Assembly (NCBI GenBank): GCA_034428935.1
Contig: DAOUHB010000254.1
Location: forward strand, 1-55,393
Length of the DNA stretch: 55,393 nt
Direction: 5' to 3'
Origin: JAAYZQ01 sp034428935
GTDB lineage: Bacteria; Chloroflexota; Anaerolineae; JAAYZQ01
The notes beneath the pieces are model-generated. The model did not search any database, was not told the DNA's origin, and worked only from the letters and a program-made list of their open reading frames with translations. Of the stretch, positions 10,323 to 17,281 are shown piece after piece. Position 1 is the stretch's first letter, and the number at the start of each line of letters is the position of its first letter. The position numbers were made by a program, and so were the translations under genes.

Positions 10323-12820
10323 TGGCCAAGTTGCCTTTGCACTTCGGCCACCAACTGCTCGGCCGTGATGGGCTTCTGGAGGAATCGGCGCACGCCCAGG
10401 CTGAGCATCTGCGCCCGCTCTGTCTCGTCGCTGACCGGGTTGGCCGACAGGAGGACGACGGGGATGTCGCGCGTCTCGGCCTGCTCCCGCAGGCGGCGGA
10501 GGGTCGTGCGCCCATCCATGCGCGGCATCTTCAGGTCCAGAAGGATCAGGTCCGGCCGGTCCTGCCGCACGGCCTCCAGGGCCTGAATGCCGTCGTAGGC
10601 CTCGGCCACCTCGTAGCCCGAGTGGGTCAAGAAGTGCTTGAGCCAACCGACGATGTCAATCTCGTCGTCCACGACCAGGATCTTGTTTCGCGTGCCGTCA
10701 TTGCCCAGATCCAACACGCGGCGCACGCAGTTGAGCAGTTCCCCTTCGTCCAGAGGTTTGACCAGGTAGTCGGCCGCTCCCAGCGCCAGTCCCTTCTCGC
10801 CCTTGGGAACCACCGAGACGATCACCACGGGAATGTGGGCGGTAACGTCGTCCGCCTTCAGGTCTTTCAGCACCGCCAGGCCATCCACATCCATCAGCAG
10901 GTCGAGGGTGATGAGCTCGGGCCGGAGCTGGCGGGCGACGTCGACCACCCGGCTGCCCTGGTTAACCACGACCACGCGAAAGCCGGCGCGCTCCAACTGG
11001 AGCTGGAACAGGCCGGTCACGTCCTGATTGTCGTCGGCCACCAGGATCCAGGGGCCGGCAGGGATGGGGGAAGGGAGAGCCTTTGGTGCGTCCGGTGCGG
11101 AGAGCGGGGCTGCCTCCACCCCCTCGGGTCTCACCAGGCCCTCGGGGAGCGGCAGCGTGAAGCTAAAGGTGCTGCCCTTGCCCAGCTCACTTGCGACCCG
11201 GATCTCGCCGCCGTGCAGCTCGACCAACGACTTGGTGATGTTCAGCCCCAGGCCGGTGCCCGTCTGCTGGCGTACCAGGTCGTCCTCGGCGCGGAAAAAG
11301 CGGGTGAACAGCAGGGCCTGATCCTGGGCAGAGATGCCCACTCCCGTGTCGATGACGTCGATGCGCAGGAAGCTGTCCTCTACCCGGGCGCGCACCATGG
11401 CGCCACCCTCCCGGGTGTACTTGTAGGCGTTGCTCAGAAGGTTGGTCAGGATCTGCATGATGCGACCCGGGTCGCCAAAGATCTCGGGTAGATCGTCTGG
11501 CACGTCGGTGGTGAGGGTCATGCCCCGATCCGCGAACTCTTTTTGAAGCGTCGTGGACACCTGATCGACGAGCTGTGGGATGGAGACAACCTTCACCTCC
11601 AGCTCGACCTTGCCCGACTCGATGCGCGACAGGTCCAGCAGGTCGCTCACGAGGATGTGCAACCGCTCGGTGTTGGCCCTGGCAATCTCCAGGAAGCTGG
11701 CCTGCTGCTTGCTTACCGGACCCGCGGCGCCCATGAGGATCAGCTCCAGGTAGCCCTTGATGGCCGTCAGAGGTGTGCGTAGCTCGTGGGAGACGATGGA
11801 CACAAAGTCGCTCTTCATGCGGGCGACTTCGGCCTCGCGGGTAAAGTCGCGAAAGACGGCGACGGTGCCGGTCACGGCGCCGCGCATGTCATGCACAGGC
11901 GCAAAGCTGACAGAAAGGGTTTTGTCAGCCCACTCGAACTTGACACTGGAGCGGTAAGAGTCGGTCTCCCGGAGCAGGCCATCAACCATCTGCTGGTCCG
12001 CGGGCGCCACGTCGCCGGCCATAAGTTCTGCGATGTCCCGCCCCAGAAAGTCGCCGGCGTCCTTCCCCAGGAGATGGCCGATGGCCGGGTTGGCGACGAC
12101 CGCCTTGCCGTCGTTGCCAAAGACGATGACTCCATCGGCAATGCCCTCCAGGATGGCCTGGTTCTTGTTGGCCTCGGCATGCTCGCGGGCCAGGGCCTCT
12201 GTCAGGTCGCGGGTGCGCTCGTCCACCCGTTGGTCCAGCTCGCGGTTGATGGCCCGCACGTCCTCCAGGGCGCGCTCCAGGCTGCGGGCCGACAGCCAGG
12301 AGAGAAGGGCCAGAGCGTAAAAGCCCACGAGGGCGACGAGGTTGGGAACAAGCCCGGTGTAGAGAGCGATGGACACCAGGATGACGGTAATAATCCCGGC
12401 GGCGAAAAAGCTGGCGTAGGAGCGCAGGATGACACTGGCCGTCAGGATCGGGATGGCAAACAGGAAGAGGGTGCGGCCGTCGACGACCTCTTTCGGATCC
12501 GACTCGGTGAAAGAGATGATGGCGATCAGCACGAGGAGAAACAGGGTGCTGGCCAGCCAGCTCAACCCGCGGCGGTTGATGACATAGATCACGGCAAAGC
12601 TCAACAGGCCGGCGCCGCTGCCCACGAGAACCGTGGAGTTTGTCTCCCAGGTTTGCACGTCGGCGATGCTAACCAGGATGGTAACCAGGAGGGTCAGAAA
12701 CGTGAGGACGGACAGGCTCAAGAGGAGAAGGTTTAGCAGTCGCGAGCGCCTGCGCTCGTCGGGATCCTCCGACGGAATGTCGACGAGATAACTCAAAAAC
12801 CTGACCAATCCCTCAACCAT
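10301..12820 (-). CDS. Membrane hybrid sensor histidine kinase with PAS and two receiver domains
   Basis: The protein has 839 residues. Five or six N-terminal membrane segments (about 28-180) are followed by a coiled coil (180-220), a PAS domain (about 222-330), a HisKA domain with SIVSHELRTPLTA (phospho-His H345) and a HATPase with NLLSNAYKYT and GTGLGLNI. Two receiver domains follow, starting WILVADDNQD (about 600) and KILVVDDEID (about 715), with phospho-acceptor Asp in LITLDLL and LILLDLK. No output domain is present, so it probably signals by phosphorelay. It starts 4 nt after the diterpene cyclase gene, with AGGAG upstream, so it appears to be the last gene of that operon. What it senses is not visible. 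Confidence 0.92.
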   Translation of the reverse strand: MVEGLVRFLSYLVDIPSEDPDERRRSRLLNLLLLSLSVLTFLTLLVTILVSIADVQTWETNSTVLVGSGAGLLSFAVIYVINRRGLSWLASTLFLLVLIAIISFTESDPKEVVDGRTLFLFAIPILTASVILRSYASFFAAGIITVILVSIALYTGLVPNLVALVGFYALALLSWLSARSLERALEDVRAINRELDQRVDERTRDLTEALAREHAEANKNQAILEGIADGVIVFGNDGKAVVANPAIGHLLGKDAGDFLGRDIAELMAGDVAPADQQMVDGLLRETDSYRSSVKFEWADKTLSVSFAPVHDMRGAVTGTVAVFRDFTREAEVARMKSDFVSIVSHELRTPLTAIKGYLELILMGAAGPVSKQQASFLEIARANTERLHILVSDLLDLSRIESGKVELEVKVVSIPQLVDQVSTTLQKEFADRGMTLTTDVPDDLPEIFGDPGRIMQILTNLLSNAYKYTREGGAMVRARVEDSFLRIDVIDTGVGISAQDQALLFTRFFRAEDDLVRQQTGTGLGLNITKSLVELHGGEIRVASELGKGSTFSFTLPLPEGLVRPEGVEAAPLSAPDAPKALPSPIPAGPWILVADDNQDVTGLFQLQLERAGFRVVVVNQGSRVVDVARQLRPELITLDLLMDVDGLAVLKDLKADDVTAHIPVVIVSVVPKGEKGLALGAADYLVKPLDEGELLNCVRRVLDLGNDGTRNKILVVDDEIDIVGWLKHFLTHSGYEVAEAYDGIQALEAVRQDRPDLILLDLKMPRMDGRTTLRRLREQAETRDIPVVLLSANPVSDETERAQMLSLGVRRFLQKPITAEQLVAEVQRQLGHRAGTPD

Positions 12821-12823
12821 AGC

Positions 12824-14299
12824 TCACTCCTGTGCTGCCAATGTCAGGGCACTGAGCACGGCCGAGCGCACCACCAGCTCCGGACAGTATAGGCACTTCC
12901 CGATCCAGATCGGCATGTACGGTGGCTCGCCGTGTTCGGCCAGCCAGTCCGCTCCACGACGGATGGCATGCCGCGGGATGTCGTGCCCGTGGCGCCTGGC
13001 CAGCACCAGTGCCTGAAGACAATAGGCTGTCTCCTCGGCGGTAGGCGCATAGTAACCCCAGCCTCCCGCCTGACCTTGCGTCGTAAGGATCCAGAAAATG
13101 GCATCCTCTATCAGATCGTCATCGTAGCCCGCAGCGGCTACTATGGCATGGGCAGTAGGATAATACGGCGAGGCGTGCCATTTGTCAAGCCAGAACATGC
13201 GCACCGTCTGGGTGCGCCGCAAGAAGCGCCTGACCTTTTCCACCGACGGGTGATCCACGGTCAGGCCTGCCTGGCGCAGCGCGCCCAGGACGTGGACGTT
13301 GGCGCTCAACGACGGGTTGGCCTCCAACAGGAAACAGCGAAAGTATTCCTCGACCTCGTAGCAGAGGATGGCGTCCAGGTCGAGGGGCCGCCCGAAGCGG
13401 GCGAACAGCTCAAAAACCAGACTGGTGTCGTCGCTGTCCCTCGGGGTATACCCCGATGCCTGGGGAATCCCCTCCCCGGGTTTCCAGAAACCTTGCAAGA
13501 AGTCCAGGTATTCATGACATCGGGCGCGGGCCTCGTCGTCCAGCAGATCGGCCAGCAACAGATTCCACATCACCCACGACAGCTCAAAGACGTCGGAGGG
13601 GGCCACCGTCGGCACTGCCCCCTCCACGCTGATGTCATAAAGATATTGCAAGGCGGCGGGATCCAACGGGCGAACGTAGCGCACGAAATGGGCCGTGGCC
13701 GATGGGCTGTGGCCCACCGAGTGGTTGGCCTCCTGGAGGTTGTCCACGTCCAACAGGTTCAGGCCGTCGGAGCCTACCATCTCGGCCGAAAAGGCGACGG
13801 TCACGTGGCGGTTGATCAGCCCATCGGGCAGTGCGGCCAGCTTGGCTGCGCGATACTGGACCAGGTGCTCGAGTCCAGCCTTGGCTCGCTGCCCGATAAA
13901 GCCCACATTCTCGGCCTCACCCAGCAAGGCGGGCACGATCATCTCGAAGCCGATGGTCTCACCCGTAGCATCGCTGCCCAGCCCGGCGACGGCCCTCTCC
14001 AGGAACGGCTGCGCCCGCAGGCAGCGGAGATGATCGCTGCTCGTGCCTTGCCGCGCGAGCACGGTCATGGCCGCGAGCGTGCATACAAGGCGATCGTGGT
14101 AGTAGAGTGGCACCTGTGCGCCCCAGCTTCCGTCGGGCAACTGCGACGCGCGCAGCCAGTCCAGGGCGCGCTCACCGAGGGGCTCACCCAGCTCGGCCAG
14201 GCGCGCCAGCCACGACGTATCGTAGGGCGTCACCGACATTTTGCTCTTGTTGGCGCCGATTGTCTTCAGAAGGGAATGCACGCTTGTACCTTGATTCAT
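12824..14299 (-). CDS. Class II diterpene cyclase (halimadienyl/kolavenyl/copalyl diphosphate synthase-like, Rv3377c homologue)
   Basis: This 491-residue soluble enzyme should protonate and cyclise geranylgeranyl diphosphate to a bicyclic diterpenyl diphosphate. Landmarks are TPYDTSWLARL (residues 24-34), a QW-like LPDGSWGA (54-61), the class II acid motif DSDDT (288-292), NVHVLGALRQAG (about 334-345) and DKWHASPYYPTAHAI (372-386). Order and spacing follow M. tuberculosis Rv3377c (tuberculosinyl diphosphate synthase, about 500 aa) as I remember it, but here the acid motif is the canonical DxDD whereas Rv3377c has DxDTT. No class I DDxxD domain is present. The ATG overlaps the stop of the upstream diterpene synthase gene (ATGA). 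The exact ring skeleton and stereochemistry cannot be read from sequence. Confidence 0.92.
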   Translation of the reverse strand: MNQGTSVHSLLKTIGANKSKMSVTPYDTSWLARLAELGEPLGERALDWLRASQLPDGSWGAQVPLYYHDRLVCTLAAMTVLARQGTSSDHLRCLRAQPFLERAVAGLGSDATGETIGFEMIVPALLGEAENVGFIGQRAKAGLEHLVQYRAAKLAALPDGLINRHVTVAFSAEMVGSDGLNLLDVDNLQEANHSVGHSPSATAHFVRYVRPLDPAALQYLYDISVEGAVPTVAPSDVFELSWVMWNLLLADLLDDEARARCHEYLDFLQGFWKPGEGIPQASGYTPRDSDDTSLVFELFARFGRPLDLDAILCYEVEEYFRCFLLEANPSLSANVHVLGALRQAGLTVDHPSVEKVRRFLRRTQTVRMFWLDKWHASPYYPTAHAIVAAAGYDDDLIEDAIFWILTTQGQAGGWGYYAPTAEETAYCLQALVLARRHGHDIPRHAIRRGADWLAEHGEPPYMPIWIGKCLYCPELVVRSAVLSALTLAAQE

Positions 14300-15288
14300 G
14301 TTTCTCGTTCAACCTGGTTTATTGGATTGGGCCTTGAGCGCGGCCGGGCGCAATTAACATCGTCGGGGTGTACCAGTTGAGGGAGAGGGACCCATAGACC
14401 AGGGCCATTCTGTCTCCTGCCGATGCCCTGGGTCCTCTCGTGATGGGTCTCGTAATAGCACTTCATCCACTGCCACTCGTCGGTCCCCAGTCCAGCATAG
14501 TCGATCTCTCCGCCACGGCGGTTGTAAAGGTGATCGAACATCATCTCTCGCAACTGGCGGGCCGTCAGGTAGGGGGAAGGGCTGACGGTAAAGTACAGGT
14601 CCTCGTTGCCAGTTGACACGAGGGGCATGTCAAAGACGCAGAACTTGTCAAAGCCGATGAACAGGCTCACCGGGTCCACCCATTCCCCGTAGTACATCTC
14701 CACGAGAGCCCTCTTGTCGGGTGCGGTTCCGTGTTGTGCATGGTATTGAATGCCCAGCCGCGCCACGGTTTCGACAGCATCATGGGCACAGACACCGTAG
14801 AACAACCGATATCGGCCGTGATCCGCCGTGCGGGCGGTGGCCTCGTCGAACAGGTCCGACAGGTAGGCGTAGGGCGTCGCCCGAAAGTACACCCGGTGGT
14901 CGCCGTAGAACCGGACCCGGACCTGGAAATCGTCGTAGAAGCGGAGAAAGGCCGGGTGCGTGGCCAGGCGCTCCAGGCCGTCGGCCGCCAGCCGCATGTA
15001 CCCGTCCCCACGATCGTCGATGAGGTCCGGGCCAAAGACGGGCGTCAGGAGAGTATCGAGGCCGTGCTCAAATAGGAGCCGGTACAGCTCGATGTGGCGC
15101 TGGCCGGTAATCTCCAGGTAGGTGGCCACCGGATCTTTTGCGCCCGCGAGGGCGGCGCTGTGCTCCAGCATGAACCAGCGCCGCGTGCCGTTGATGGGAA
15201 AGACGCACACCCTGGGGCCGGCGGCACGGGCGAGCCGGGCCACCTGCTCCACGGGCAGCGCCTGGAAGGCTTCCAATGTGACGTTCAT
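14296..15288 (-). CDS. Tuberculosinol/kolavelool-synthase-like diterpene synthase (Rv3378c homologue, cis-prenyltransferase fold)
   Basis: The 330-residue protein aligns along its length with M. tuberculosis Rv3378c, which releases diphosphate from tuberculosinyl diphosphate to give tuberculosinols or tuberculosinyl adenosine. Shared blocks are GPRVCVFPINGTRRWF (residues 24-39), LLFEHGLDTLLTPVF (71-85), DDRGDGYM (91-98), FYGDHR (127-132), YYGEWVDP (199-206), FIGFDKF (210-216) and LYFTVSPSPYLT (231-242). The aspartate corresponding to Rv3378c D34 (FPFDGTRRW) is Asn33 here, a striking change at a catalytic position. It overlaps the downstream cyclase gene and the upstream glycosyltransferase gene by 4 nt each. 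The pair mirrors Rv3377c-Rv3378c and the O-methylkolavelool genes of Herpetosiphon. The product is unknown. Confidence 0.87.
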   Translation of the reverse strand: MNVTLEAFQALPVEQVARLARAAGPRVCVFPINGTRRWFMLEHSAALAGAKDPVATYLEITGQRHIELYRLLFEHGLDTLLTPVFGPDLIDDRGDGYMRLAADGLERLATHPAFLRFYDDFQVRVRFYGDHRVYFRATPYAYLSDLFDEATARTADHGRYRLFYGVCAHDAVETVARLGIQYHAQHGTAPDKRALVEMYYGEWVDPVSLFIGFDKFCVFDMPLVSTGNEDLYFTVSPSPYLTARQLREMMFDHLYNRRGGEIDYAGLGTDEWQWMKCYYETHHERTQGIGRRQNGPGLWVPLPQLVHPDDVNCARPRSRPNPINQVERET

Positions 15289-16637
15289 GATCCCAGGCTC
15301 CTGGCGGCGGGCACGGCCACTTTGCCGGCCCTCAAACGGAAGAGGAGCAGTCCGTAGAAGAACAGGATGACCACCATGTTGATGGGGAAATAGATGGCAG
15401 GATCGCTCAGGACGTAACCGCTGTCCGTCATGATGTCACGCCCGAAGACGGCGACCGACAGCAGCCGCACCAGGTCCTGGAAGGCATAGCACAGAAAGAA
15501 AACCCAGATGAGGGGCCTCACCTGCGGCCGCCGCTCCGTGGCCAGGAGGTAGGTGAACATGGCGATGCCCAGCGACAGCTCCCACACCATGTCCAGCCAG
15601 ATAAAGGCCGCCAGGTAGAGGGCAAAGGCCAGCTCAAGGGCCAGGCGCGGCACCTCTCTGCCGGGTCGACCGACGGGTTTGAGCATATGTCGCAGCCCCA
15701 AGACGGCCAGGGGCACCAGCAACACCGTCTTGATCCCCAGGGCCAGGCGCAGCGTCATGGGCGAGAGCCCGGCCAGATAGGTGACGGTCTGGCTGATGGA
15801 GTGGTTGTAGCCCAGGAACGGCGCCTCGGGTCCCCGCCAGGGAAAGTTCTGGCGCATGTTCCACAGGAACGAGTAATAGTCGGCGTGCTGCTGCAAGCCA
15901 TAAGCCGGGCCCACGGCCAGGCAGGTCAGGGCCACCACGCCGGCATAGGCGACGACGGCCAGCCCCACCAGGCGGGCGAAAAAGCGCGTCCGGCCCAGGA
16001 GCAGGGGCAGCGCGGCGGCAAAGGCCCATTGGGGTTTCATCTGCAGGATGATCGTCAGCCACAGAAGCGACCAGCCCAGGCGCTCGTGCAAAATGGCATC
16101 GATGAGCTGCGTGGCCAGCAGGGCCATGATGATATAGGTGTTCAGGAAGACCAGGTCACTCCAGAACCCGGAAAAGACGAGCCACACCGGAAGGGCATAG
16201 ACCAGGGCCTGGCAGCCCTCTTCCATCCCCAGCCGCCGGAAGATGCGGTCCCAGGAGAAAAAGAGGGCCACGTAGGCGGCCAGGTGCAAGACCGTGTGGG
16301 TCAACACCAGGGCCAGGGGCGACAGGAGCAAAAAGATCGAGAACACCAGGGCGAACGACGGCGTGTATTGGTAGAACTCGACCAGATCCAGCGCCCCCCT
16401 CAGGTACAGGTCCTCCCGGGCCTGGATGTGGCGGGCGGCATTCCAGTAGTCCTGAAGGTCAGGCGGGAAAAAGACGTCCTGGCCGAACTGCCCGCCCGTG
16501 AGCACGCCCGTGGTCAGCAGTACCTGCGCCGTCAGTCGCAGGAGCACAAAGGCCACGGCCAACAGCAGGGCCACGCGAAAGCCCTTGCGCTGGCGCCAGG
16601 CATCGGCCAGGCGGCTGGCGAAACCTTCCCCGACCAT
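15285..16637 (-). CDS. GT87/DUF2029-type polytopic membrane glycosyltransferase
   Basis: The 450-residue protein has about ten membrane segments. After the first helix comes a catalytic-loop-like PDLQDYWNAARHIQAREDLY (about 59-78), which fits the family pattern of an acidic residue followed by YW..A......G..LY. Later FLNTYIIMALL and QMKPQWAFAA match the GT87/PimE-like layout. Such enzymes use polyprenyl-phosphate sugars as donors and act on the outer face of the membrane. The ATG at 16637 was chosen because it is followed at once by a normal N-terminus, while longer extensions run through the next gene. Its stop overlaps the start of the diterpene synthase gene, so it may glycosylate a lipid or the diterpenoid; that is inference. 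Confidence 0.8.
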   Translation of the reverse strand: MVGEGFASRLADAWRQRKGFRVALLLAVAFVLLRLTAQVLLTTGVLTGGQFGQDVFFPPDLQDYWNAARHIQAREDLYLRGALDLVEFYQYTPSFALVFSIFLLLSPLALVLTHTVLHLAAYVALFFSWDRIFRRLGMEEGCQALVYALPVWLVFSGFWSDLVFLNTYIIMALLATQLIDAILHERLGWSLLWLTIILQMKPQWAFAAALPLLLGRTRFFARLVGLAVVAYAGVVALTCLAVGPAYGLQQHADYYSFLWNMRQNFPWRGPEAPFLGYNHSISQTVTYLAGLSPMTLRLALGIKTVLLVPLAVLGLRHMLKPVGRPGREVPRLALELAFALYLAAFIWLDMVWELSLGIAMFTYLLATERRPQVRPLIWVFFLCYAFQDLVRLLSVAVFGRDIMTDSGYVLSDPAIYFPINMVVILFFYGLLLFRLRAGKVAVPAARSLGS

Positions 16638-16642
16638 GTTCC

Positions 16643-17218
16643 TTATCTCCCCTCGCGCCCGGCCGCCAGCTCGCCGTCGCCCGCCGTGGCGGGGATCCAC
16701 CCCGTCCGGATGCGAATCTCCTTGTACACGCCCATGACCAGGGTGAACCAGGCCACCACCGCCAGGAATTGGATCAGCAGCGAGGCATCTCGCAGGTAGC
16801 GAATGAGCAGCAGCGAGACCGAGCAAGAAGCTCCCAGCCACAGGCTCCGGACAAAGCCAAAGCGCTCCCGAGCCGCCGCTTCCTGGGCCAGCGCCAGGGC
16901 CACGGCTACGACGAGGCCGGCGAGCAGGTCGGTCCACCAACTGCTCCACCCTGCCGACAGGTAAAAGGCGCCGGCAATCATGAGTGCCGAAAAAGCTACG
17001 ACGTTGCCCACCATGGCCCGCGGGGTCTCCTTGTGACCGGGAAAGATCAGGGGCTCGGTGATGGCAATGACCACCGCCGCCAGGGCCGAGCCCAGGACCA
17101 TGCAGCCCAGCGCCGCCGGCCACTGCCCCCGTTCCCAGAAATGGAAGGCGACCAGGAACCCCGCGATGAGAGGCACATTCTGGGCCAGCTCCCACAACAT
17201 TCGCTTGACAGCGAGCAT
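16643..17218 (-). CDS. Small polytopic membrane protein of unknown function
   Basis: I do not recognise this 191-residue protein. It has about five or six hydrophobic segments (VPLIAGFLVAFHF, AALGCMVLGSALAAVVIAI, MVGNVVAFSALMIAGAFYL, LLAGLVVAVALALA, SLWLGASCSVSLLLI and LIQFLAVVAWFTLVMGVY) and a charged C-terminal tail. The ATG at 17218 is preferred because AGGGAGG stands seven bases before it; an ATG at 17251 would add 11 polar residues. It is 5 nt upstream of the glycosyltransferase gene and 63 nt downstream of the ABC permease gene, so it is probably an accessory of one of them. Confidence 0.72.
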   Translation of the reverse strand: MLAVKRMLWELAQNVPLIAGFLVAFHFWERGQWPAALGCMVLGSALAAVVIAITEPLIFPGHKETPRAMVGNVVAFSALMIAGAFYLSAGWSSWWTDLLAGLVVAVALALAQEAAARERFGFVRSLWLGASCSVSLLLIRYLRDASLLIQFLAVVAWFTLVMGVYKEIRIRTGWIPATAGDGELAAGREGR

Positions 17219-17281
17219 CGAGTCCCTCCCTTTCTGCTTTGAATCCATCACCAGTTCGACCCGTTCTACCGCCGGCGACGC

